Assembly (NCBI GenBank): GCA_048498415.1
Contig: JBEHYA010000010.1
Span: 1 to 35,325 of the forward strand
Source of the DNA: JBEHYA01 sp048498415
GTDB lineage: Bacteria; Pseudomonadota; Alphaproteobacteria; UBA9219; RGZA01
Reading direction: 5' to 3'
Length of the DNA stretch: 35,325 nt
The translations under genes and the position numbers were made by a program. Position 1 is the first letter of the stretch. The number at the start of each line of letters is the position of its first letter. Shown here in pieces: positions 7,991 to 14,679 of this stretch. The notes under the pieces are model-generated. The model made no database searches, had not been told where the DNA came from, and saw nothing but the letters and a program-made list of their open reading frames with translations.

Positions 7991-8713
7991 ATGACCGATG
8001 CGATACTAGTAACGGGCGGGAACAGGGGGCTTGGTTTCGAGGTAGTCAAGCAATTGGCAGCACAGGGCAAGATTGTCGTGATGGGGGCGCGAAGCCCAGA
8101 ATCGGCAGATCGGTGTCTCGACGTGTTGGGCCGCTTGGGCTACCGCAATGTATGCTCGACTATCGTCGACGTCAGCGATCCCGGTTCGATTGAGCTCTGC
8201 GTCGAGGATCTGCTTAGACGATTTGATGGAGTTTCCGGACTTGTCAACAATGCTGGTGTTTGCCTGGACGGCGGCGGCAGCTTCGACTTACAGTTGGGCA
8301 CGGCGCTGAAGCTAGACTGGGAGGTTCTGGAGGGTACATTTCGGGTGAACACGCTCGGGCCAGCGCTTCTTTGCCGACTGTTGGTCCCGCACATGGTAGT
8401 TCGTGACTACGGCAGGGTGGTAAATGTGGTCAGCAGCATGGCCCTACCAAGGCAAATGGCCGAAGGGTGGTACGCGTATCGCGCATCAAAGGCGGCGTTG
8501 CATACCCTTACAGCTGTGCTTGCCAAGGAAATGCAAGGGCGGAACATCCTCGTAAACTCTGTGTGTCCGGGGTGGATGCCCACGCGCATGGGGGGAGAGT
8601 CAGCCCCTGACTCGATTGAGTGTGGAGCAGAATCTGTCGTTAGGTTGTTGGATTTGCCCCTAGGGGGGCCCACGGGAAAGTTCTTCGTTAAGTCAGAGCA
8701 AGTCGAGTTTTGA
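7991..8713 (+). CDS. Short-chain dehydrogenase/reductase (SDR)
   Basis: 240 residues, a complete classical SDR. It has the Rossmann motif TGGNRGLG (8-15), NNAG (86-89), the catalytic serine in VVSS (148-149) and YxxxK as Y163-K167, then the family PG motif in SVCPGW. The GNRGLG form and the closing LPLGGPTGKFF resemble carbonyl-reductase-type SDRs using NADPH, and an ARSP after strand 2 fits NADP preference. The likely reaction is oxidation or reduction of an alcohol/ketone on a pathway intermediate. Only 71 bases separate it from the divergent APH gene, so both operons probably share a control region. ATG at 7991 has a weak GTGAG site upstream. Confidence 0.88.
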   Translation: MTDAILVTGGNRGLGFEVVKQLAAQGKIVVMGARSPESADRCLDVLGRLGYRNVCSTIVDVSDPGSIELCVEDLLRRFDGVSGLVNNAGVCLDGGGSFDLQLGTALKLDWEVLEGTFRVNTLGPALLCRLLVPHMVVRDYGRVVNVVSSMALPRQMAEGWYAYRASKAALHTLTAVLAKEMQGRNILVNSVCPGWMPTRMGGESAPDSIECGAESVVRLLDLPLGGPTGKFFVKSEQVEF

Positions 8714-8737
8714 GGACAGTTTGTAGTCGGTATCGGT

Positions 8738-8767
8738 CCTGGTCGCGTGGTTGCGGCACCGACCAGG
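8738..8767. promoter_or_regulatory. Hairpin between the SDR and the next ORF
   Basis: CCTGGTCG (8738-8745) is complementary to CGACCAGG (8760-8767). The 14-base loop can pair further (GTG/CAC). No T-run follows, so it is more likely an mRNA structure or attenuator-like element than a terminator. It sits 24 bases after the SDR stop and 42 before the next candidate start. Confidence 0.4.
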
Positions 8768-8809
8768 TGAACGCGCGAGACGCTGTGTCGCTATCACAAG
8801 GAATTTCGA

Positions 8810-9064
8810 ATGAGCATCGGAACGATGACCATCCTGGGGTGCGGCGTCGTAGGTAGTGGACGGCACATCATCTTCGCGTCCCCGGATGCGACTGCCTTGT
8901 CTTGTTTGGAGGAGCGAAGGATCTTGCCTACGTTGGCGAGAAAGGCCATACGAGGACCAGTCTGGAATGACCGGTCAAGCATCCCAAACGTTGGCGGAAC
9001 ATCTTTGGAGGCTCAACTCCAAAACGAAGGTCGAAGTTCAAGGAGATTTCGATCGGGACGCTAG
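8810..9064 (+). CDS. Small ORF of unknown function (possible small peptide or 5' part of a frameshifted gene)
   Basis: 84 residues from ATG 8810, which has a good AAGGA site seven bases upstream, the best one on this side of the cluster. The start reads MSIGTMTILGCGVVGSGRH, a glycine-rich hydrophobic strand followed by charged helices. The last 30 residues, which overlap the next ORF, look less protein-like. Two readings fit. It may be a genuine small protein overlapping its neighbour by about 100 bases. Alternatively it may be the first half of one protein of about 150 residues, joined to the 8967 frame by a frameshift near 8960. I recognise no family. A modified-peptide precursor is conceivable beside a radical SAM enzyme, but nothing in the sequence proves it. 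Confidence 0.45.
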   Translation: MSIGTMTILGCGVVGSGRHIIFASPDATALSCLEERRILPTLARKAIRGPVWNDRSSIPNVGGTSLEAQLQNEGRSSRRFRSGR

Positions 9065-9260
9065 TGGCCAATTGCTAAGGCGGACGCTGATTGGCGCCAT
9101 GAGAATATTGGCGCCTTTCATCACAACAACTAGCATCTACGACACTGACCCAAATGAGCACCTGGGGATACCTGCAATGGGTCGCGAGGACAAAATAATG
9201 GTGGTTGCCGTACGATTTGCGCGAGAGGCAACGACGCCGCCGCTAGAACCCCGCTCCTAG
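8967..9260 (+). CDS. Small hypothetical protein
   Basis: 97 residues from ATG 8967 to TAG at 9260. The codons look like those of the neighbouring cluster genes and the composition is protein-like: a charged helix near the start (TLAEHLWRLN), a basic helix with a hydrophobic face (LLRRTLIGAMRILAPF) and a closing strand (KIMVVAVRFARE). The ribosome site is weak (AGGA about nine bases upstream). The frame stays open upstream to 8856. It ends 10 bases before the 597-residue gene. There is no signal peptide, cysteine motif or carrier-protein serine motif. The function is unknown. See the 8810 entry for the possibility that both are one gene. Confidence 0.5.
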   Translation: MTGQASQTLAEHLWRLNSKTKVEVQGDFDRDASGQLLRRTLIGAMRILAPFITTTSIYDTDPNEHLGIPAMGREDKIMVVAVRFAREATTPPLEPRS

Positions 9261-9270
9261 TCGCAAGCCA

Positions 9271-11064
9271 ATGCTCACCACCACCACATACCTCAATGCT
9301 GGACTGTCGAGAGAGCTGCAACTACTCGCAGCGTTTTCATCGATCGATGAGTCGGTTGCCCAGACCCTCTCGCCGGAGGAACTTCAAAGACACGCAAGAG
9401 ACATCGGTTTCCGTCTGTGTGCCATCGCAGTCAACCGAGGCAAAGAGGCCCCTCACGCGATGGCAGCAGCAATCGCCCATGGAGATTCGAACCGACTAGT
9501 TGCACGCATCTCCAATGTTTTGGGCCATGGAGCTGCTGCCGCGGGCTCAGGGGCAACAAATCGCGAACTTCAGCAGGAGATGGTGCACTTCTCCCGAATA
9601 GTTGACCTGGGATGGTTGGGTGAGGTGCCCGCGGATAAGCGCCTTCGCCGCTCAACGAGGCTCCACAGTCGACTCAAATTCCTAGTCGAGTTGTTTCTCG
9701 CTTCGCGATCGCGGACCGAGATGGATATTGGTCGAACCCGAACAAAGACTCTGTCTGCAACCGAAGGAGAAGCGGCTAGCGTATATTTTCTAGCGGCGCG
9801 CCAAGACGATCAGACGTTTCTTTTTTCCTTCTCCACCGATACCCGCAGACAGCAGCGACACCTGGCCTTCATCACAAGGCTGCTCCTCGACTATCTGTCG
9901 CCGATCGAGGCACTCTATGCGACCGCCTACTATTGCCGAGTAGTGCTGAACAGCTTTTCGACCACCATCACCCTCGATACGCCCACCGAAGGTAAGTTTT
10001 CGCAGCGAACCTCCTTGGATCCTGTCGTCGACCCAGCTGGCGCCGAGGCGCGCGGTCTTCAAAGTTGGCTAGTAGCAAATCTGCCCACTTCAAAGCCCTC
10101 AGGAAGCGAAGGAGTCGCTATCTTTCCCGACAGAGTCGAAATTGCTTATGAAGACGACACTGTTGTCCTGACTCTTCCAAGAGCCACCGAAGTGGGGCCC
10201 ATAGCATTTCCAGCTCAGTTGGTGCCTGCACTCTCCGACAGGCTCAAGCGAGTTTGCTCGCTGGAGTGTGGTCATATCCACTTGGATCGACTGCTAGATG
10301 AGGACCAACGTCTCGGTATCAGGTTAGGAGCCGAGATCGTTGATGAATTTGCCCGCGTGGGCGCTCGAGTTCCGGTGCTCCCTCTTCTCGATGACGACCA
10401 CGTATCCTGTGTCCTTCGCCCCACAGAGGTGCTGAGCCTCTTCATGAGCGTTCGACCTTCGCTGGTTGTGTCAATGATTCCCGAGTCGTCACCAATCGTA
10501 CGAATGATTACGGTCGCGCTTTATCGCAGAGTCATTGCCTCCTCGCACCCAGGACGGGTGAAAAGGTTGGGCGATAACCTCTATTTTAGGGTCACACCAC
10601 GGTCATATGTCGAACTGTTCGAGGACGTCGATGGCATCTGTGCCACCGGGTGCATTTTCTTCGAGGTCGCTTTGCTTATTTATAGAACTGCTCCCGCTAT
10701 TTTTGAGGGGATTTTCGAAACATACTTCAACACGCACGGCATTCATTCCGCCATCTTGGACATACTCTCCGGACCCGATGAGCCAGACGCTAAGACAATT
10801 GCCCTCTCTGAACTCTACAGTCGGTGGCGAATGGTGACATCCGTCGTTGAGGCCGATGACGAACTGGTTGGAAAAGCATTCGCGGCAGTGGAAGTGGCGG
10901 TTGGTCGGATGCCAATTCACATCAATGTTCTAGAATCGTATTATTCATCGCAGCAGGATAAGGTGCGAGAGTTCATGGATGCGTTGGGTCTCCCCATAAA
11001 TTTGATCTCGGTATACTTTGACTCGAGGAGTGGCACCGTGAGCATGTCCTCATTGGGCGCTTGA
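9271..11064 (+). CDS. Large unrecognised protein of the biosynthetic cluster
   Basis: 597 residues and the largest gene in the cluster. I cannot assign it to a family. There is no signal peptide, no clear transmembrane block, no Walker A loop and no metal-binding cysteine cluster. Two halves can be seen. Residues 1-260 are mostly helical and basic. Residues 270-597 are alternating strand/helix, with acidic patches such as LLDEDQR and LLDDDHVSC and a closing segment INVLESYYSSQQDKVREFMDALG. The start at ATG 9271 lacks a strong ribosome site; coupling to the ORF ending at 9260 is likely. The AMP-ligase gene follows after 18 bases. Codons such as ATA, CTA, GTA and AGG are more common than in the backbone genes. 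It could be a cluster-specific enzyme or scaffold. Confidence 0.75.
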   Translation: MLTTTTYLNAGLSRELQLLAAFSSIDESVAQTLSPEELQRHARDIGFRLCAIAVNRGKEAPHAMAAAIAHGDSNRLVARISNVLGHGAAAAGSGATNRELQQEMVHFSRIVDLGWLGEVPADKRLRRSTRLHSRLKFLVELFLASRSRTEMDIGRTRTKTLSATEGEAASVYFLAARQDDQTFLFSFSTDTRRQQRHLAFITRLLLDYLSPIEALYATAYYCRVVLNSFSTTITLDTPTEGKFSQRTSLDPVVDPAGAEARGLQSWLVANLPTSKPSGSEGVAIFPDRVEIAYEDDTVVLTLPRATEVGPIAFPAQLVPALSDRLKRVCSLECGHIHLDRLLDEDQRLGIRLGAEIVDEFARVGARVPVLPLLDDDHVSCVLRPTEVLSLFMSVRPSLVVSMIPESSPIVRMITVALYRRVIASSHPGRVKRLGDNLYFRVTPRSYVELFEDVDGICATGCIFFEVALLIYRTAPAIFEGIFETYFNTHGIHSAILDILSGPDEPDAKTIALSELYSRWRMVTSVVEADDELVGKAFAAVEVAVGRMPIHINVLESYYSSQQDKVREFMDALGLPINLISVYFDSRSGTVSMSSLGA

Positions 11065-11082
11065 GATGGCTGCAAGCTAGTC

Positions 11083-12360
11083 ATGCGGTCCCGTCCCCAG
11101 AGTCTATCAGCGGGCCAGATATCGGCGCTTCCGGTGCTTGCCGCGAACGATGTCGTGGCCTTGAGATCCAGTGACCGCCTGCTCTACGCGAGTACCCTCT
11201 GGCAACTGGCCTCAGAAGGACACCGCGTGATTACCTTTTCGCCAGACCAACAGCCGCCGGATCTGGCTACTGTTTTGTTCGACCTGAGTGTGGAGGGCCC
11301 AGTCCCGTCAATGACTCGACTGCGGACAAGCCCGCGCCGCCGCGCCGGCGACTTCGAATGGGCTGTGGCGACCGCGACCTCCGGGAGTCTGAGCGCGCCA
11401 CGGTACTTTGGCTATCGGCTTGAGGATATGATTGGTATCGCCAGCCACTACCAGAAATTGTATGGAATTTCGCGTGACTCCCTCGTCGTCACGGCGCTGC
11501 CACCCTGGTATAATTTTACGATTGTCGCCGGAGTCGCCTTATCTGCTCTGTCCGGTGCGCGCCTATTGCTCCCGGAGGACCTGGTGGAGCTGCGTCCGGA
11601 GGAAACGAGGGATGCCGATCGAACTGTTATCTTGGGCAATCCTGTAACCCTCCTATCGTCTCCTAGAGTGGTGGATGTCGTCCTGCGGACTCCCGGTGTG
11701 CTTGTCGACTCTGGTGGCGCTCCTCTCGGAGTTGAGCATCTTCGAGCTTTCCGACGATCCGGCCTTGACGTGAGAGAAGGCTATGGCCTCACCGAGACAC
11801 TGTCGCTCACACACTTCGATAGCGAGGGAACCGACGCGTCGATAGGGACCGTAGGGCGATGCTTAGAGTTCGCGGAGCAAAGGATCTCCAACGGCGGCAG
11901 GCTGGAGATCAGAAGCAAGTTTTCGGCACGACCCATCCTGTCCCAGGGGGCGGGCGACAGGGATTCCGACTGGCTTGACACGCGAGACATGGTTTCAATT
12001 GACTCGGCGGGTCGTCTTCGGATTCTGGGCCGCGTCGACGATGTGGCGATCGGCGGCCTTTGGCCGAAGGATACGCTGGACGTGTTAAGCGGTATCTTTC
12101 CGTCGTTAACGATGCTGGTCCAACATCCAACGTCCGATAGCGCTCGTGTTGTGGTTCGTGGGCGTCTCTCGCGTCTCGAAAGAGGTGAGATGCGGGATGC
12201 GGTACGATCCTATCTTGGATTGCCCGGCGAACGGATAGCCATCGTAGGCGCCACCAAGCTCCTGGCGTCCAAAAAGCTTCCGCGAGCAGTCAGTGAAGCT
12301 GCAGAAGATTACCCGGCGCCGGATGGCGGTAATGCTGGGCGCCAGCGGCGAGGAGGTTAA
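11083..12360 (+). CDS. Small AMP-forming ligase (ANL/acyl-adenylate family)
   Basis: 425 residues, short for the family, which usually runs 500-600. The core motifs are present: a P-loop-like TATSGSLSAPR (97-107), GYGLTET (233-239), the ribose-binding aspartate in DTRD (299-302), the hinge GRVDD (316-320) and a C-terminal lysine in LLASKKLPR (about 397), where the catalytic lysine of the mobile subdomain is expected. Such enzymes activate a carboxylate as acyl-AMP and pass it to CoA, a carrier protein or an amine. The shortening is mainly N-terminal. No carrier protein is seen nearby. It is the last gene of the plus-strand operon, 18 bases after the 597-residue gene. The substrate cannot be told. 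Confidence 0.8.
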   Translation: MRSRPQSLSAGQISALPVLAANDVVALRSSDRLLYASTLWQLASEGHRVITFSPDQQPPDLATVLFDLSVEGPVPSMTRLRTSPRRRAGDFEWAVATATSGSLSAPRYFGYRLEDMIGIASHYQKLYGISRDSLVVTALPPWYNFTIVAGVALSALSGARLLLPEDLVELRPEETRDADRTVILGNPVTLLSSPRVVDVVLRTPGVLVDSGGAPLGVEHLRAFRRSGLDVREGYGLTETLSLTHFDSEGTDASIGTVGRCLEFAEQRISNGGRLEIRSKFSARPILSQGAGDRDSDWLDTRDMVSIDSAGRLRILGRVDDVAIGGLWPKDTLDVLSGIFPSLTMLVQHPTSDSARVVVRGRLSRLERGEMRDAVRSYLGLPGERIAIVGATKLLASKKLPRAVSEAAEDYPAPDGGNAGRQRRGG

Positions 12361-12451
12361 CCGCATGCTGGACCCCCTCGACCGGACGGCAAACGATTGA
12401 CGTGTTGCAGCGGGCCGCTATCATCATTGGCAAGGAACTGCGGATTTCACT

Positions 12452-12469
12452 ACGGTGAGAAATCACCGT
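12452..12469 (+). terminator. Hairpin with GAAA tetraloop after the ligase gene
   Basis: ACGGTGA (12452-12458), GAAA loop, TCACCGT (12463-12469); the stem can grow by a G-T and a C-G pair. It lies about 90 bases past the ligase stop. The following bases are AT-rich but not a clean T-run, so it is a possible weak terminator or 3'-end structure. The rest of the 12361-12641 gap shows nothing I can name. Confidence 0.4.
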
Positions 12470-12641
12470 GGAATTTCAATTACATACTCGTTCGCAGTTC
12501 TGTTCAGTACGGCGCGCCAGCTTCTTTACCCATCATATAAAATGCGAAAATCGCCGTCGTTGGTGCTTCGGCCATGCGGCAGATATGCGGCGAATCTTGA
12601 ATGCTGTGGCGCTGCTTGCCACAATGCAGGGGAGGGGTTCC

Positions 12642-13349
12642 ATGCTGGTTCAAGAAGGCGAAAGCCGCACGGTTGATATTGATATTCGCCTGGCTGTTCT
12701 GCTTGCGGCGGTGGCCGGCGCTATTAATGCGGCGGCGTTTCGCGCGGTGGGGCTGTTTTCCGGCAACATGACGGGTAATGTTTCCTCGCTGTCCGATTAC
12801 GCCGCGCTTGGCAACTGGGCGCTTGCCGCGACTTTTCTGGTTGTCGTGCTTGCCTTTATTTTTGGCGCTTTTACCGCCACGGTGTTGATTGAAGCCGGGC
12901 GGCGCCGGGGTATTCGCGGCGTTTTTGCCTATGGCATTCTGGCGGAGGGTATCTGCCTTGCCGGGCTTGGGCTGGCGGATATTTTTCTCGCCGCTTTTCA
13001 TAACACGCCGCTGCTGGTGGTCGGCCTGAGTTTCCTGATGGGCGTGCAGAACGCCGCCACAACGCTGATTTCCAACGCGCGGGTGCGCACAACGCATATC
13101 TCGGGCATGGCAACCGATATCGGTATTGCCACCGGTCTTCTTCTCAACCGCGCTATTCCCACGGCCGAACGGCAAAACATTCGCGCGCGGTTCCGCCTGC
13201 ATATCATGACGCTGCTGGCCTTTCTGATCGGCGGTGTGATCGGCGTCATGAGTTATCGGGTGATCGGCGGCGGCATCTTTCTGTGCTGCGCGGGAATATT
13301 GATTGTTATCGCCTTGCCGTTTGTGCGAAACGCCGCGCGCGGCCGCTGA
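12642..13349 (+). CDS. YoaK/DUF1275 family membrane protein
   Basis: 235 residues from ATG 12642, preceded by AGGGGAGG at a spacing of six. The frame is open to 12468, but the upstream part has no ribosome site and no family resemblance. The protein has about six hydrophobic segments. Family landmarks are GAINAAAFRAVGLFSGNMTGN near the start, GVQNAATTLISNARVRTTHISG in the middle and the following MATDIG. DUF1275/YoaK proteins are widespread inner-membrane proteins, sometimes called possible transporters, without an established function. It starts the stretch of strongly GC-biased codons typical of the rest of the window. Confidence 0.88.
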   Translation: MLVQEGESRTVDIDIRLAVLLAAVAGAINAAAFRAVGLFSGNMTGNVSSLSDYAALGNWALAATFLVVVLAFIFGAFTATVLIEAGRRRGIRGVFAYGILAEGICLAGLGLADIFLAAFHNTPLLVVGLSFLMGVQNAATTLISNARVRTTHISGMATDIGIATGLLLNRAIPTAERQNIRARFRLHIMTLLAFLIGGVIGVMSYRVIGGGIFLCCAGILIVIALPFVRNAARGR

Positions 13350-13436
13350 ACTTTTCCTGTAAAACATATTTGAAATTCTGGGCGCAGACGGGTTATGTTC
13401 CGCACCCCTGAAGTTCAATCAATGACGGAGGTCTGA

Positions 13437-13808
13437 ATGCTGAAGAAAAATGTGAGGTATGTGGATGGCATGGTTGTGCCGGTGCCCAAGAAGCAGGTGG
13501 CCGCGTATAAGAAGATGTCGAAGGCGGCCGGCAAGATCTGGCTGGAACTCGGCGCCGTGGATTACGTGGAATGCGTGGCGGATGATGTGAAGAAAGGTAA
13601 GGTCACGTCGTTCCCGCAGGCGGTCAAGCTCAAGAAGGGCGAAGTCGTGTTTTTCTCGTTCATCACCTATAAATCCAAAGACGACCGCAAGCGCGTGATG
13701 AAGCTGATCATGAAGGATAAGCGCATCGAAAAGCTGATGGCCAAGGGCATGCCCTTTGATGGCAAGCGCATGTTCTGGGGCGGGTTTGAACCGCTGGTGA
13801 ATATGTAA
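13437..13808 (+). CDS. DUF1428 family protein (YbaA-like)
   Basis: 123 residues, full length for the family. Landmarks are YVDGMVVPVPKK at the start, VDYVECVADDVKKGKVTSF in the middle, the VVFFSFITYKSKDDR strand-helix, and the closing PFDGKRMFWGGFEPL. Family members are small cytoplasmic alpha-beta barrel-like (dimeric ferredoxin-fold) proteins; their role is unknown. ATG 13437 has GGAGG six bases upstream. It is followed by a strong terminator and appears to be transcribed alone. Confidence 0.9.
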   Translation: MLKKNVRYVDGMVVPVPKKQVAAYKKMSKAAGKIWLELGAVDYVECVADDVKKGKVTSFPQAVKLKKGEVVFFSFITYKSKDDRKRVMKLIMKDKRIEKLMAKGMPFDGKRMFWGGFEPLVNM

Positions 13809-13847
13809 TTTCTTTCCCCTCCCGGAGGGAGGGGGATAAAAACAAAT

Positions 13848-13873
13848 CTGGCGGAGCTATCAAGCTCCGCCAG
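13848..13873. terminator. Bidirectional intrinsic terminator
   Basis: CTGGCGGAGCT (13848-13858) pairs perfectly with AGCTCCGCCAG (13863-13873) around ATCA. On the plus strand TTCTGTCTT follows. On the minus strand the stem is followed by ATTTGTTTTTATC. It can serve both the DUF1428 gene and the convergent gene ending at 13918. Confidence 0.85.
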
Positions 13874-13917
13874 TTCTGTCTTAAGCCCATCTTTCCAAAG
13901 ACCGGATTGCCATACGC

Positions 13918-14409
13918 TTATTCAGCGGGAGGGGCATCCACGTCTTCGGGCAACGGCGGGGCGAACCGTTGGCCAGCTGATAAATCGGCACGCCGATGCG
14001 GCGGGGGTAACTGGCCGTCCTCCGCGGCACTCAGGCGCTCACGCTCCGGAGGTGGTCGTGGGGCGTGCATGACTTTGTCGCCATCGGCCCTGCGGCCGTC
14101 GCGTTCATGCGCGCCATCGCCCCGCGCATCGCGCTGGGCGAACCGTTGTTCATCCTGTCTCTCGCCGCGGCGCTCGGCGCGGCGATCCACGCGCATGCCC
14201 GGCTGGTCGGCATCTTTCTGCTGGCGCACGCAGTTTTCACTCGCCGTGGGCGGGCCCTGGCGTTCATGGCTCATCTGCGGGGGCGGGCCCGCGGGACGCG
14301 GGGCTTCCGCGGCATGGCCAGAGAACGAGACTAAAAGAAGGGGCGCGGCTAACAACGCGGCGTGAAAAGGGTTACGGAAACGGGCCACAGTGCTAACGCG
14401 TGCCTTCAT
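13918..14409 (-). CDS. Exported low-complexity, charged proline-rich protein
   Basis: 163 residues from ATG 14409 (GGGGGA five bases upstream). The frame opens at 14463, but the earlier starts lack a ribosome site. Residues 1-36 form a signal peptide with a hydrophobic HAALLAAPLLLVSFSGHAAEA core and an Ala-x-Ala cleavage site. The mature part is rich in arginine, aspartate, proline and glutamine (for example DRRAERRGERQDEQRFAQRD) and probably disordered. There is one cysteine (NCVRQQ). The plus strand also has open frames here because of the high G+C, but only this frame has an export signal and a terminator at the right end. The family is not recognised; periplasmic location is inferred. Confidence 0.6.
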   Translation of the reverse strand: MKARVSTVARFRNPFHAALLAAPLLLVSFSGHAAEAPRPAGPPPQMSHERQGPPTASENCVRQQKDADQPGMRVDRRAERRGERQDEQRFAQRDARGDGAHERDGRRADGDKVMHAPRPPPERERLSAAEDGQLPPPHRRADLSAGQRFAPPLPEDVDAPPAE

Positions 14410-14580
14410 GAAATCCCCCATCAAATATGATTTTTCGTATGAATGAACCAGCCTAACGCACACAGGGATAACGCCGGGTTAACTGCCCGCCAAAACCCTG
14501 TGGAAAAATTTTGCGTCTGCTAAGAAATTTTGCTTGTGGTTAAATTCGGTTAAGCACGTTTTTTATCGCACGAAATATCG

Positions 14581-14671
14581 TCATCCCCGCGAAGGCGGGG
14601 ATCCACGACAAGTTAAACAGGATATTTTTTGTCTTGGGGCCTATCGTGGATGCCCGCCTTCGCGGGCATGA
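14581..14671. repeat. Dispersed palindromic repeat, copy A
   Basis: The outer 28 bases at 14581-14608 and 14644-14671 are inverted copies with two differences, which compensate each other within each arm. Each arm is itself a hairpin (CCCCGCGAAGGCGGGG; GCCCGCCTTCGCGGGC). The copy ends 8 bases from the stop of the autotransporter gene. The central part differs from copies at 24652 and 35008. No coding capacity; REP/MITE-like. Confidence 0.85.
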
Positions 14672-14679
14672 CACAGAAA

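Noticed and set aside
12504..13418. Long minus-strand ORF opposite the YoaK/DUF1275 gene
   Set aside because: The plus frame has family motifs and transmembrane pattern; the minus frame is a low-hydrophobicity shadow.
13907..14365. Plus-strand ORFs opposite the exported charged protein
   Set aside because: Open because of base composition; no export signal, no ribosome site, and the adjacent terminator orientation favours the minus gene.
14581..14671. CRISPR array
   Set aside because: The palindromic arms occur once per site as an inverted pair, not as regularly spaced direct repeats with spacers, and there are no cas genes.
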